Position numbers and translations under genes: made by a program | The notes under the pieces: generated by a model | Told to the model about the DNA's origin: nothing | The model's database searches: none | The model's input: the letters and a program-made list of their open reading frames with translations, nothing else | DNA from: Bog-950 sp964631835 | GTDB taxonomy: Bacteria; Bacteroidota; Bacteroidia; Chitinophagales; LD1 | Assembly (NCBI GenBank): GCA_964631835.1 | Contig: CAZWAD010000007.1 | Location: forward strand, 62,001-126,000 | Length of the DNA stretch: 64,000 bases | Direction of reading: 5' to 3' | Shown: positions 17,174 through 27,500 of the stretch, piece by piece | Numbering within the stretch: position 1 is the first letter of the stretch | Layout: the number at the start of each line of letters is the position of its first letter

Positions 17174-19237
17174 TCAACTGAATAACAAGTTTTCCATCAC
17201 TATTCTAACTTTCTCCGCATTCGGCAACATCGCTTTTTCTAAATTTTCATTGAGAGGAATAGCTGGAGTGTTAACCGCGCCAACAATTTTTACAGGGGCA
17301 TCAAGTTCTTGAAAACAGTTGGAAGAAATTCTTCCCGCTAATGCTTCAGCAAAAGAGTGGGTAACGGTTTCTTCGGTAAGCACGATAACTTTTCCATGTC
17401 TTTTTACAGAGGAGAAAATCATTTCTTCATCCAGCGGATTCAGTGTTCGTAAGTCAACTATTTCAATTTGTTCATTGAAATTTTTAGCGGCATTCATTGC
17501 CCAGTAAACTCCCATGCCATAAGTAATTACGCAAAGCGATTCTCCGGTTTCAATTTTTTCTTCACTTGCTTCAAGTGCAACTCGCGCTTTGCCCAACGGA
17601 ATAATGTATTCTTCATCCGGTTCAATTGATTTTGCCAATTCTGTTCCTTTTACTTTGCTCCAGTAAAGTCCTTTGTGCTCAAACAACAGAACAGGATTCG
17701 GGTCATAAAAAGCAGCTTTCATCAAGCCTTTCATATCAGCAGCATTTGAAGGATAAACCACTTTCACTCCCTTAATCTGCAGCACAAAACTTTCTACACT
17801 GGAGGAATGATAAGGTCCTCCACTGCCGTATGCACCAATCGGAATGCGGATTAAAGTTTGCACCGGAAATTTCCCGTTGCTCAGGTAACACGAGCGGGAA
17901 ACTTCGGTAAACAATTGATTCACTCCTGGAAAAATATAATCCGCAAACTGCACTTCAACAATCGGCTTACAGCCCGCAGCGCTCATTCCAACTGTTGAGC
18001 CAACAATGTAGGCTTCCTGGATAGGGGTATTGAAAACTCTTTTATCGCCATATTTCTTTGCTAACAAAGCGGCTTCACGAAACACCCCGCCAAGCTCACC
18101 TCCAACATCCTGTCCGTATAAAAGCGCCTCCGGATGTCTTTTCAGAATCTCATCTACTGCATGTAGTGCAGAATCCACCATCACAACAGTTTGTCCGTTG
18201 GAAGGAGAACGGGTTCCTTTTTCTTCTGTAACCGGAGTAGGAGCGAAGATGTGAGTGGTTAAATCTTCCTCTGCAGGATTTGGTTCAAGCAATACTTTTT
18301 CAAAATTTTCCTTCACCAGATTTTTTGCCTCTTCTTCTATTCTGTTAAGTTCCTTGACAGGAGCATTTTTTTTCAGCAAAAGATTTTTCAGCTTACCGAA
18401 CGGGTCGCGCAAAGCATCGCTTTCTAAATTTTCTTTTGTACGATACCATTCTTTCCGAACTCCGCTGGTGTGATGATTCAGCAGCGGAACTTTTGCATGA
18501 ACAAGATAAGGTTCCCGATTCTTGCGGACAAAATTTACAATACGTTCCATTGCTTCATAACACTCAGCAAAATCACTGCCGTCAATTCTCTCTATATGCA
18601 ATCCCTTAAATCCTTTTGCGAAATCAGTGGCATCCTGTGCCCGCACTTCCGATGAGTGTGCGGAAATATCCCACTCATTATCCTGCACCAGATAGATAAT
18701 CGGGTACTTGTGCAGCGTTGCCATTTGAAAGGCTTCGCTCACTTCGCCTTCTGTAATTGCGGCATCACCAAGCGAGCACAGCACTACAGGTTCTTCACCT
18801 CTTGGGTGCTTGTCTAACTTTTGTTCTTCCCGATATTTGATTCCCTGAGCTGTTCCTGTAGCGGGAATTACCTGCATTCCTGTGGCAGATGATTGATGTG
18901 GAATTTTGGGAAGGTCATTGCGGTTGGAGGATGGGTGACAATAATAAGTTCGGCCTCCTGAAAAATAGTCTGTCTTCTTTGCAAATAACTGCAGCATCAA
19001 TTCGAAAGGAGAGAAGCCCATGCCAAGCAACAAGGATTCATCACGGTAATACGGAAAAGCAAAATCCTGTGGTTTTAACTGAAACGCGGCAGCAAGCTGT
19101 ATGGCTTCATGTCCCCGGGAAGTGGCGTGAACATATTTTGAGGTGATGTCTTTTCGTTCCTCATACAGTTCGGTCATCGCTTTAGCTGTACACATCAACC
19201 GGTAAGCCTTCAAAAGCGTTTCTCTTTCGGAACTCAT
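17174..19237 (-). CDS. Fused alpha-beta E1 component, 2-oxoacid (branched-chain type) dehydrogenase
   Basis: A 687-residue fusion. Residues 1-310 are E1-alpha, with a thiamine-diphosphate motif from GDAAITEGEVSEAF (157-170) to QDN (185-187). Residues ~350-687 are E1-beta (ALLYGQDVGGELGGVF, EAYIVGSTVGMSAAGCKPIVEVQFADYIFPG, GAYGSGGPYHSSSVES). A Pro/Thr-rich linker joins them. It decarboxylates a 2-oxoacid and passes the acyl group to an E2 lipoyl enzyme; relatives use branched-chain 2-oxoacids or pyruvate. No E2/E3 gene is adjacent. It lies 14 bases downstream of the FAH-family gene on the same strand, so cotranscription is likely. Confidence 0.9.
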   Translation of the reverse strand: MSSERETLLKAYRLMCTAKAMTELYEERKDITSKYVHATSRGHEAIQLAAAFQLKPQDFAFPYYRDESLLLGMGFSPFELMLQLFAKKTDYFSGGRTYYCHPSSNRNDLPKIPHQSSATGMQVIPATGTAQGIKYREEQKLDKHPRGEEPVVLCSLGDAAITEGEVSEAFQMATLHKYPIIYLVQDNEWDISAHSSEVRAQDATDFAKGFKGLHIERIDGSDFAECYEAMERIVNFVRKNREPYLVHAKVPLLNHHTSGVRKEWYRTKENLESDALRDPFGKLKNLLLKKNAPVKELNRIEEEAKNLVKENFEKVLLEPNPAEEDLTTHIFAPTPVTEEKGTRSPSNGQTVVMVDSALHAVDEILKRHPEALLYGQDVGGELGGVFREAALLAKKYGDKRVFNTPIQEAYIVGSTVGMSAAGCKPIVEVQFADYIFPGVNQLFTEVSRSCYLSNGKFPVQTLIRIPIGAYGSGGPYHSSSVESFVLQIKGVKVVYPSNAADMKGLMKAAFYDPNPVLLFEHKGLYWSKVKGTELAKSIEPDEEYIIPLGKARVALEASEEKIETGESLCVITYGMGVYWAMNAAKNFNEQIEIVDLRTLNPLDEEMIFSSVKRHGKVIVLTEETVTHSFAEALAGRISSNCFQELDAPVKIVGAVNTPAIPLNENLEKAMLPNAEKVRIVMENLLFS

Positions 19238-19251
19238 TGGCTACAAAGGAA

Positions 19252-19869
19252 CTATTTCACTTCAAAATCAAAAACCTTTTCGGCTTCAAGAAAACCTTCA
19301 AGGCGGTCACCTCTTTTTACAGCACCAACACCTGACGGTGTTCCGGTAAAAATTAAATCACCAACTTGTAAAGTGAAGAACTGCGAAGCATGAGCGATTA
19401 TTTTTTCAAAGGAGAAAAGCATGTCTTTGGTATTTCCTTTCTGAACTCCAGTTCCATTTAGTTTCATCGAGAAATTAATTCCCGTAGTTTCCCAATTTCC
19501 AAATGTTCCCAATTTCCAAATGTTCCCAATCACTGCTGAGTTGTCAAACGCTTTTGCAATTTCCCACGGCAATCCTTTCACTTTTTGCTGGTTTTGTAAA
19601 TCACGTGCAGTGAAATCAATACCAACTGTTACCTCATCAAAATATTTCCCGGCAAATTTTTCATCAATGTATTTTCCCTGTTTACAGATTTTCAAAACCA
19701 CTTCGGCTTCATAATGCAAATCACTCGTCCATTCAGGATAATAGAACGGTTTGTTGTCCTTCAATAATGCTGTTTGAGGTTTCAAAAAAATTACAGGCTG
19801 AGCAGGAATTTCATTTTTTAGTTCCTTAGCATGTTCGCTGTAATTTCTGCCGATACAAATTATTTTCAT
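19252..19869 (-). CDS. Fumarylacetoacetate hydrolase-family protein
   Basis: A 205-residue FAH-fold protein, probably a 2-oxo-acid decarboxylase or hydrolase such as acylpyruvase. Metal ligands fit E54, E56 (LHYEAEVV) and D85 (VGIDFTARDLQ). The IFTGTPSGVGAVKRGD signature is present near the C-terminus. The start codon overlaps the pth stop by ATGA, suggesting translational coupling. Residues around 115-125 (NIWKLGTFGNW) are coded by a 17-bp tandem duplication (19490-19530), an unusual change in a surface loop. Confidence 0.88.
   Translation of the reverse strand: MKIICIGRNYSEHAKELKNEIPAQPVIFLKPQTALLKDNKPFYYPEWTSDLHYEAEVVLKICKQGKYIDEKFAGKYFDEVTVGIDFTARDLQNQQKVKGLPWEIAKAFDNSAVIGNIWKLGTFGNWETTGINFSMKLNGTGVQKGNTKDMLFSFEKIIAHASQFFTLQVGDLIFTGTPSGVGAVKRGDRLEGFLEAEKVFDFEVK
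19490..19530. repeat. 17-bp tandem duplication inside the FAH-family gene
   Basis: The unit TCCCAATTTCCAAATGT occurs at 19490-19506 and 19507-19523, followed by seven bases of a third. 17 is not a multiple of three, so the two copies are read in different frames. Loss or gain of one unit would shift the frame. Confidence 0.9.
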
Positions 19870-20429
19870 TTGGTATTGTATTTATTCATCGCTCTTTCAA
19901 CCCCCTCAAACATGAAACTATTTACTGCATCGCATGCAACCTTTATATTTTCATCAAGCAATTTCATTTCGTCTGCACCCCATTTCCCAAGTACAAAATC
20001 AACCTGCTTACCTTTCGCAAATTCATTGCCTACACCGAACCTCAGCCGCGCGTAATTATTATTTCCGAGTGTTGCATCAATGTCTTTTAACCCGTTATGC
20101 CCGCCATCACTTCCTTTTGCTCTTAAACGGATAGTTCCAAAAGGAAGTGCAATATCATCAAGCACCACCAAAACATTTTGTTGTGGTATTTTCAATTCGT
20201 TGAGCCAATAACGAACCGCTTTACCCGATAGGTTCATGTAAGTGGTGGGCTTAATGAGATAAATTTTTTTGCCGCGGCTTTTATATTCTGCACAGAACGC
20301 CAGCCGTTTTAACCGGAAAGAAACTTTGTTCGATTTTGCCAATTCATCAACAATTTTAAAGCCGATATTATGGCGGGTGTTTTCGTATTCCTCTCCTATA
20401 TTTCCTAACCCGGCAATTAAAAAACTCAT
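19866..20429 (-). CDS. pth: Peptidyl-tRNA hydrolase
   Basis: A 187-residue enzyme releasing peptides from stalled peptidyl-tRNA. ATG 20429 (MSFLIAGLGNIGEEYENTRH) is chosen because the family begins there; an upstream in-frame start would add 25 residues read through the rplY terminator. N10 and H20 are the conserved catalytic pair, KPTTYMNLSG holds the substrate-binding Met/Asn, and LDDIALPFGTIRLRAKGSDGGHNGL the catalytic Asp region. It lies in the common order prs-rplY-pth and overlaps the next gene by four bases. Confidence 0.95.
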   Translation of the reverse strand: MSFLIAGLGNIGEEYENTRHNIGFKIVDELAKSNKVSFRLKRLAFCAEYKSRGKKIYLIKPTTYMNLSGKAVRYWLNELKIPQQNVLVVLDDIALPFGTIRLRAKGSDGGHNGLKDIDATLGNNNYARLRFGVGNEFAKGKQVDFVLGKWGADEMKLLDENIKVACDAVNSFMFEGVERAMNKYNTK

Positions 20430-20473
20430 GCAGTTTGAGCGAATGGTAAATAGTGAACAGGCAATAGTAAATA

Positions 20474-20507
20474 AAAATGCGTTCCGAAAATTTTCGGAAC
20501 GCATTTT
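20474..20507. terminator. Strong terminator after rplY
   Basis: A perfect 34-base palindrome: arm AAAATGCGTTCCGAAAA (20474-20490) and its complement directly after, with A/T-rich flanks. It separates rplY from pth, so pth probably depends on read-through or a promoter in the short remaining spacer. Confidence 0.85.
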
Positions 20508-20551
20508 GTTTTTAAGTCCTCTACTTTGGAGAGGATTTAGGAGAGGTAGCT

Positions 20552-21238
20552 TTACTTCTTTTTATCGTCTTTCTTCTCTTCGCCTTTTTTATCCTCTGCT
20601 TTTACCTCCGTGCCGGGAGCAGCCGGAGTGCCTGCAGCCGGAGTAGCAGCGCCTTCAGCAGGAGCCGCAGCAGCAGCCGGTACTTCTTCAACCACCTGGC
20701 GGGGTATCATTACTCTGGCAAAGGGATTCATCGGGCTGTGTAACAAGGTCACGCCTGCAATCTGAATATCTTTAATTCTTTTGATGGAGCCGAGTTCCAT
20801 ACCGGCTACATCCACTTCGATTATGCTGGGTATGTCTTTCGGAAGAGCAAGTACGTGAAGCTTTCTGAAAACCTGCTCCAGCACACCTCCATCGGTAATT
20901 CCTTTCGGGGTTCCTTTCAATCTCAAAGGTATAAAAACTTTCACTTTTACATTTTCCGTCAACTCCTGAAAATCAAGATGAAGCAAATCATCTTTTACCG
21001 GTTCAAACTGTGAGTCTTTCACAATGGCGCGGTACACATTGCCGTTGAGATGAATTTCCGCAATGCGGAAATCGGGGGTGTAAATCAGTTTGCGGAATTC
21101 GGGCAGCGGGGCATAAAAATTCAAAGTCTCTTTACCGCCATAGAGATTACAGGGAACGTTACCTGCCCTGCGCAGTGCACGCGTAGCCTTCTTACCTAAT
21201 TCGGTTCTTGGCGTGCCGTTGATTACTACTGTTTCCAT
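20552..21238 (-). CDS. rplY: 50S ribosomal protein L25 (Ctc/TL5 form)
   Basis: A 228-residue protein. The N-terminal ~90 residues are the 5S-rRNA-binding L25 domain (GTPRTELGKKATRALRRAG, CNLYGG). The second beta domain of the long Ctc/TL5 form follows (VKVFIPLRLKGTPKGITDGG). The C-terminal ~50 residues are low complexity, first Ala/Pro-rich and then Lys/Asp/Glu-rich. It lies 40 bases downstream of prs, probably in the same transcript. Confidence 0.94.
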   Translation of the reverse strand: METVVINGTPRTELGKKATRALRRAGNVPCNLYGGKETLNFYAPLPEFRKLIYTPDFRIAEIHLNGNVYRAIVKDSQFEPVKDDLLHLDFQELTENVKVKVFIPLRLKGTPKGITDGGVLEQVFRKLHVLALPKDIPSIIEVDVAGMELGSIKRIKDIQIAGVTLLHSPMNPFARVMIPRQVVEEVPAAAAAPAEGAATPAAGTPAAPGTEVKAEDKKGEEKKDDKKK

Positions 21239-21278
21239 TTTTTTAAAATCGGATTTTGGTTTATAAAAAATCTTGACG

Positions 21279-22226
21279 CTATACTGACGGAGTCAGGAAT
21301 AGCGAGTTAATACTTTTATGTTCGTGAGTATTTCGGATAGCCTGCGCAAAAAGCTTACCTACGCTCAGTGTTTTTATCTTTTTCGATTTATGCCGTAAAG
21401 GAAGTGTATTGGTTACAATCAGCTCCTTCAATTTGCTTTTTTCTATGCTCTCATACGCTCTGCCCGAAAGAACCGCATGTGTACAAAGTGCGCGAACACT
21501 TTTTGCCCCGCGTTCAATCAGCATATTGGCTGCATTGCAAAGGGTTCCACCGGTGTCCACCATGTCATCAATCAAAACCACATCCTGGTTTTCTACACTT
21601 CCAATCAAAGTCATTTCTGCAATTTCATTGGCACGCTTGCGGTACTTATCGCAAATCACCATGTTAGCGTTGAAATGCTGGGCATAAATCCTCGCGCGTT
21701 TTACCGAGCCTACATCGGGAGAAGCGAAACACAGGTTGCTCCATTTCTGTTTCTGAATGTAAGGCAGAAAAATTGCCGTGGCATTCAAGTGGTCCACCGG
21801 AATGTCAAAGAAACCCTGGATCTGACCGGCATGTAAATCCATCGTCATCACCCGGTTTGCTCCCGCGGCTACAAGCAGGTTGGCGGCAAGTTTTGCCGCA
21901 ATGCCCACGCGGGGCCGGTCCTTTCTGTCCTGTCGTGCGAATCCGAAATAGGGGATTACTGCAGTGATGTAATCTGCCGAAGCTCTTTTAGCTGCGTCTA
22001 TCATCATCAGCAGTTCAAGCAGATTATCGCCCGGAGGGTTTGTGCTTTGAATGATAAAAACAAACGAGCCGCGCACCGATTCTTTAATTTCAGGCTGAAA
22101 CTCCCCATCGCTGAATTTAAGAACCTCCAGCTTGCCAAGCTGCTGACCGTAATAATCGGCAATATCTTCCGCCAGGTATTTTGACGAAGAACCGCTGAAT
22201 AGTTTTACATCGTTAGTAAGCAGCAT
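21279..22226 (-). CDS. prs: Ribose-phosphate pyrophosphokinase
   Basis: A 315-residue enzyme making PRPP from ribose-5-phosphate and ATP. Visible signatures are FSDGEFQPEIKESVRG, the ATP site (PYFGFARQDRKDRPRVGI), the metal-binding MTMDLHAGQIQGFFDIPVDH, and the PRPP loop VVLIDDMVDTGGTLCNAA. The length is normal. A -7 element (TATCTTTG, minus strand, 22253-22260) precedes it and it heads the prs-rplY-pth cluster. Confidence 0.96.
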   Translation of the reverse strand: MLLTNDVKLFSGSSSKYLAEDIADYYGQQLGKLEVLKFSDGEFQPEIKESVRGSFVFIIQSTNPPGDNLLELLMMIDAAKRASADYITAVIPYFGFARQDRKDRPRVGIAAKLAANLLVAAGANRVMTMDLHAGQIQGFFDIPVDHLNATAIFLPYIQKQKWSNLCFASPDVGSVKRARIYAQHFNANMVICDKYRKRANEIAEMTLIGSVENQDVVLIDDMVDTGGTLCNAANMLIERGAKSVRALCTHAVLSGRAYESIEKSKLKELIVTNTLPLRHKSKKIKTLSVGKLFAQAIRNTHEHKSINSLFLTPSV

Positions 22227-22252
22227 CGGTGTCCTTTTTTTAAAAGGGAGTG

Positions 22253-22260
22253 CAAAGATA
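22253..22260 (-). promoter_or_regulatory. -7 promoter element of prs
   Basis: The minus strand reads TATCTTTG, a perfect TAnnTTTG, 26 bases before the ATG. No TTTG lies at the expected -33 spacing. Confidence 0.45.
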
Positions 22261-22320
22261 ATTTCTTGAAGCAGAAAAAAAACTACCGGTGAATGGGTAT
22301 GAAAGAAAGGGTGTCAGGCG

Positions 22321-22824
22321 TTATTTTCTTCTGCGGATATACATGTTCACCGTGTAAACTTTAGGCGCGGCAATAGTTACCGACAGGGTAAGCGTTAAAT
22401 CTTTTGCAACAGCTTTCAGTTCCTTCAATTCTTTGAAAAAATAAGTGGTTGAATCATCGCCCCAAACCTCTGTCCATTTGTTCCATTCAGAGGAATCCAG
22501 ACAAAAGCCAACGAACAACCTCAATTCTTCCAATTTGTTAAGCGCTGAAAGCGAATCGAAATTCTCAATGGTTTTTGCTACAAACCGATTGTCTTTGTCT
22601 ACATAATTCTCAGGAAAGCGCGCGAGCTTGATACTATATCCGGGTACTGTAAGAAATGCGCTTTTCTTTACCAGGGTTCCATCATAGGCATCGAAATTAT
22701 CTTTCCTGCCCAGCTCAAAAACCTTGTAAAGGTTTTTGCAGAAATTGCTCTGTTCGTACTCCGGAGTTTGGGAAGAAACTGAAATTGAAAATGCAATAAA
22801 AAGAACCGGCACGACTTTTTTCAT
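22321..22824 (-). CDS. Small secreted protein of unknown function
   Basis: A 167-residue protein with a clear signal peptide (MKKVVPVLFIAFSISVSSQ). The mature part is acidic to neutral with two cysteines (near 29 and 108). It ends in a strand-rich segment (LTLTLSVTIAAPKVYTVNMY) followed by RRRK. No family was recognised and no T9SS tail is present. It is a single gene lying between prs and a long non-coding spacer. Confidence 0.7.
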   Translation of the reverse strand: MKKVVPVLFIAFSISVSSQTPEYEQSNFCKNLYKVFELGRKDNFDAYDGTLVKKSAFLTVPGYSIKLARFPENYVDKDNRFVAKTIENFDSLSALNKLEELRLFVGFCLDSSEWNKWTEVWGDDSTTYFFKELKELKAVAKDLTLTLSVTIAAPKVYTVNMYIRRRK

Positions 22825-23412
22825 ATCCTGTTACATAAATTTGAAACGGTAAAAATAACCAAACCTCAGGATGAGGAACTGAATTGCATCTTAATCGGTA
22901 TTTTTAAAAGCTCACACAGGTTAAAAGCTAATTAGAAGCAAAGAAAAGAACAATGCGGGTGTTGTATAAATCACCCAACAAAGTGTATAGATAATGCAAC
23001 ATAAATCGCGCATTTCAAATCCATTGCCGTTTAACTTTAGTTTCTTTATTAACATAGTTTTCAATGAATTGCACATTTTGAATTCCGGCTTTATTCCTAC
23101 ATGGTTTCCGATATTTCATAGGTGAAAAATGTTTTTGGTTTTCCCCAAAGTTTCCGTTTCTAAGCTTCAGGAAGCTGTTTCCTTTCAAATCACGCCCCTT
23201 CATGTAAATTTCTTTGGCAGCACTGCGCTAAACGGCACAATAATTGTCTAAACATGAAAGAGAAAAAAGTGTTTAAGTTTATGGGTATTGACTTAAGGTT
23301 GGTTCAAACTTATTTTTCATTGCTGAATTTAAGGGTTTATCCGGCAAGTTTTCAATGCTTTCTTTTTGTTTGTAAACCTTAGTAAATTCGCAGTATAAAA
23401 TTTGAAATAAAA
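22825..23412. other. 588-base spacer without recognisable genes
   Basis: No convincing coding region or RNA gene is seen. A short minus-strand frame near 23015-23203 has no ribosomal or domain signal and was discarded. Small hairpins occur (for example AGCTTC-AG-GAAGCT near 23163). The right end carries a possible promoter (23287-23318) for the peroxidase operon. Confidence 0.6.
23287..23318 (+). promoter_or_regulatory. Weak promoter candidate for the peroxidase operon
   Basis: ATTG (23287-23290), 20 bases and TATTTTTC (23311-23318). A closer TAAATTCG (23383-23390) lacks a well-spaced TTTG. Either could drive the operon. Confidence 0.3.
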
Positions 23413-24495
23413 ATGTACTCTCTGCACCGGAAAATATTTTGTATTGTAGTTTTCTTTTTCTCGGCAGTGTTGGTTTTTGCGATTACCGCTTTCAAATCAC
23501 CGGGTACATTTAAAACTACGCCTTTTACTTTTAAACTTCCGGCTGACATACCCTCGGCTTATATCCCACCTGACAACGTAATGACCATGGAGGGAATTGC
23601 TTTGGGCAGAAAATTGTTTTATGACAAAACCCTTTCGGCAGACCACTCAATTGCCTGTTCTTCTTGTCATCTGCAGGAGAGCGGCTTTGCTGATAATGAG
23701 AAATTCAGTAAAGGGGTGGGTTCGGAACATGCCGCGCGAAACACCATGCCTATATTCAATATGGCATGGATAAACAAATACTTCTGGGACGGCAGAGCCA
23801 GTTCATTAGAGGAACTCGTGATTTTTCCCATTACCAACAAAAAAGAAATGGGCAAAAACTTAGATGTGCTGAAAAAGGAATTGGGAGAGTCGGAAGAATA
23901 CAGGAAAATGTTTTATGCAGCTTTCGGTACCGAGGAAATAATTGAAAAAAACATATTCAAAGCACTGGCTCAGTTTGTCAGAACACTCACCTCGTTCAGC
24001 AGCCCTGCCGATACCATTTACCCTACAGCAGCTAAGCTAATGGCTGAAAGAAAGATTCAACAACCGGCTGCGATGAAAATCTTATTCGGCTTTTCTGATA
24101 AAACCATAGAAACTTTAAAACTGTGCGAGAAATGCCATAACACGATTACTTACGGCAACGTGCAGATGAAAAACAACGGCCTGGATGCCGATAACACCAA
24201 AGACCCCGGGCTGGGCGCCATTACTAGAAAAGCAGAGGATGTGGGCTCATTTAAAGCCGCTACATTCCGCAACCTGGTTTTTACTGCTCCCTACATGCAC
24301 GATGGCAGGTTCGCTACTCTTGAAGAAGTAATAGAGCATTATAATTCGGGCATTCAGCCAAACCCTAACTTAGACCCTCTTTTGAAAAACGAGGATGGAA
24401 CTCCCAAAAGACTTCATTTAGGCGAAAGAGAAAAAAAAGAGGTTCTGTATTTTTTAACCCATTTGATGACTGATTCATCTATCCTAAAAATATAA
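23413..24495 (+). CDS. Di-haem cytochrome c peroxidase (CCP/MauG family)
   Basis: A 360-residue periplasmic enzyme with an N-terminal hydrophobic anchor or signal (about 8-26). Two c-haem motifs are present: C82-S-S-C85-H86 and C238-E-K-C241-H242. FWDGRASSLEE and APYMHDGRFATLEEVIEHYN are family segments; the methionine in PYMHDGRF is the usual distal ligand of the electron-transfer haem. The enzyme reduces hydrogen peroxide with electrons from cytochrome c, or oxidises a protein partner as MauG does. Only ten bases separate it from the giant T9SS gene, so the two are probably cotranscribed. Confidence 0.92.
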   Translation: MYSLHRKIFCIVVFFFSAVLVFAITAFKSPGTFKTTPFTFKLPADIPSAYIPPDNVMTMEGIALGRKLFYDKTLSADHSIACSSCHLQESGFADNEKFSKGVGSEHAARNTMPIFNMAWINKYFWDGRASSLEELVIFPITNKKEMGKNLDVLKKELGESEEYRKMFYAAFGTEEIIEKNIFKALAQFVRTLTSFSSPADTIYPTAAKLMAERKIQQPAAMKILFGFSDKTIETLKLCEKCHNTITYGNVQMKNNGLDADNTKDPGLGAITRKAEDVGSFKAATFRNLVFTAPYMHDGRFATLEEVIEHYNSGIQPNPNLDPLLKNEDGTPKRLHLGEREKKEVLYFLTHLMTDSSILKI

Positions 24496-24505
24496 AAGAC
24501 TGACC

Positions 24506-27500
24506 ATGAAAAAGTATTATCTCATTTTTGCAAGTGTTTTCCAAATTTCGCTTTTCGGTGTCTGTAACCTTCAGGCTCAGCAGGCGAAGCATGAAAACAT
24601 ATCGGGCAGTCTGACTGCTTCTTCAGGCGTGGAAGCTGTGCCACAGCAACCGGCTTCTGAAAATGCGGTTCCCGTTGAATCAGATGCTTCCGACCCGGTT
24701 TTTTCAAGGCTGTATGAAAAAGGCGGAACTTATGAAATGTTCAAACCCGAGCAGGAAGACCTTTCCAAGCGCGGGGAAAGCGCCAAGCATTTCCGCCTGC
24801 CTGATGGCTCCTATTCGGCTATTATTACTTCAGGGCCTGCACACTATTGGGAGAACGGAGGATGGAGAACCATGTCCGGAGCCATTCTTCCTGCCCGCGA
24901 TGCACAATATCCCTTTGCCAATACGCATAATGCCACCAAAACCCACTACGGAGCCACTATTGCCGAAGGTGTAAAAATGATTCGACCTGAGGGTGCAGTG
25001 CTGAATAATTTTGCTCCCAAGTCTGTTCTTGCACTTGATGCTGGCGGCTCGGTTATTTCACAGCTTTTTGATGCGGACAGAAGCTCACCTGTTCAAACCA
25101 ATGAACAAAAATTCAATGTGGTTTCTTACCCGGATGTATTTCCCTATACCCGATTGGATGTCCGCCAGCAGTTAGGCGCCATTAAAACTTCTTATACCAT
25201 TACTCAGAATATATTTAACGGTATTCCTTCCCATGCCGATAAACTGGCTTTTGTCGAAAAAGTGGAGATTCCTGCAGGCGCTACGGTTGAAAGACTTGAC
25301 GAGCGCGCTGACGGAAAGGGAGTTTCCATTGTGGTGAAAAAAGGCAACGAAATAATTCTCACTTACCGCGATGCTTATTTCTTTGATGATACCGCTAATC
25401 ACCACCGCAGAAAAGGAGGCATTGCCGACCTTAACTACACCCTTTCCGGCAATGAACTTCAGTTTCAGGTATTGGTTCCCGCAGCATGGCTGCGCGATTC
25501 TGCCATTCAGTACCCGGTAACGGTTGACCCTACCATCAACACCAACATAGCAGCCTGGTGGACAGGCACGGTGGGCGACTGCGGATTGTATAACAATTAT
25601 GTTGATTTCGGTTTTTATGACGATAACGCATTTTGGAGCTGGCTCTTTGGAGGCAGCAACGCTGACCTTAATGCCTGGATGACTTTCGACATCAGTACTG
25701 TGCCGGCAACCACTACCTGCACTAACAATGCTTATGTGCAGTACTGCCAGGAAGGGCTTAACAATGGCGATTACATGAATTTTGACTTCGGCTGGTGCGG
25801 CATTAATCCTGTAGATGGCTATAGCGGATGTACCATCCGCGACTATACCAACGGCTTATGGGAGCGGTACACCCGCTGGTACACCAAATATTGCTATGGC
25901 GAAAATGACTGCGCCAACAACTGCTGCCAGGGGCAGGATTATAATGAATATTACTATGGACCGGGGTACTGGCATGATATGATTTACAATACAAACCCCG
26001 CACTTTGGTCTCCCGCCAACTATTGGGCAAACAACAATACCTTTGCCAACAGGCTTATAACCCAGCGCCAGGGGGGAGCTACTAAAATGACCCTGGCTAT
26101 GGATATGTGGGCGCATGATGACGACTGTTTCTGGTGCTGGGGCGATGAATCGCTGATTATTTACGGTTATGGTTATCTGGGCAGCGATGGTGCAGGCAGT
26201 TACAGACCCCGGCTTATTTATAACTACTCTTATCTGCCAACCGGTGCTACTTTGCCAACGGCTATTTCGGCAGGCTCGCTTTCCTGCAGTAACCCCACAT
26301 ACGGTCCTAACACTCAAAATAATAGCACCTCAAACTGTTTCGGCAACGAGGTACAGAACGCCAGCCATGATATTTGGTACACCTTTACGCTTGCCAATCC
26401 GGCTACTATCAATGTTTCTACCTGCGGGTCGGGATTCGACACCTGGCTGGGTATTTACAATGCTGCCAGCACCTTGCTTTATTACAATGATGACAACGGT
26501 AACGGGGTGGTTTCCGGATGTTCACCGGCATCTTATGAAGCTTCTATCCAGGTAACCCTGGCTGCTGGCACTTACTATGTAGCGGTTGAAGGATTCGGAA
26601 GCCTTACTGGTAATATAGTAACACGCATTCAGACTCCAGCTTCCAGTTCTTACGGAACATTAAGCAACACAGGACCTATTGACTTCTGCGGAACCGGCTC
26701 ACCTACTTATTGTGCCGGTGCTCCAACAGTTACTATCACCGGCTATGGCGGTAACCCGGTCTGGTATTACGGCAGCAGTGATGGCACCTGGTATTCTTCG
26801 CCAACCTGTGCCACGGGCGCCACCTCGTGCAGCAGTTGTTTCCCGCCCAAGGTGAGCAACAGCGATGCCAATTACGACCGTGTGAGGGTAACTGTTACCA
26901 ATGCCAACTGCACTCCCGCTACATCTCCTGCAGTTTTGCTGCGCAACCGCTTTAATGCCGCGCCCTCGGGTCCTTTAACCGGTACGGTTAGCGGGCAGGT
27001 GTGCCAGAGCGGTTTTTACCTGATTGCCACCTTCGATGACCCTACCAACATTCTCGGGAATGTGGAATTTATGCGCGACTTCTGCGGGGGTACTGTTGTG
27101 TCCTCTGTAGCGGGAAATGGAACTACAACCGTAACTTCAGGTCTTATCACGGTCCCCACTTCGGGTACTTATACGTATTACGCGCGTTATAACCCGGGAG
27201 TTTACACTGGTTGCAGTCCTACAGGCTGTACTCCCGGTGCAACAGTTACCATAGTACCTAACCCCGACCCGCCAACCTCGGCTCAAACAGCAGCCGCACC
27301 GGTTTCCGGCAGTACGGTTTGCGGAGGCAATACCTTGCAGATAACCTCCACAGGTGGTGGTACCAATATTGGTGTTGACTGCGGTTTTGAGCTGCAATAC
27401 TCCACCGATAACGGAAGCACATGGTCCGCGTCATATATAGCCCCCGGTTCAAAAGCTACATCGGGAGGTGCAGGAACAACTACTATTTTTGTCCGTACCG

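Noticed and set aside
18740..18780. GDAA in place of GDG in the E1 thiamine-diphosphate motif as a defect
   Set aside because: The fused Bacteroidota E1 enzymes commonly read GDA(A/S), and the rest of the motif to QDN is intact.
19866..22226. prs-rplY-pth cluster as unusual
   Set aside because: This gene order is conserved in many bacteria.
23015..23203. 62-codon minus-strand frame in the 22.8-23.4 kb spacer as a gene
   Set aside because: Its composition is unlike that of the neighbouring genes, it has no promoter or domain, and it is no longer than expected by chance in AT-rich DNA.
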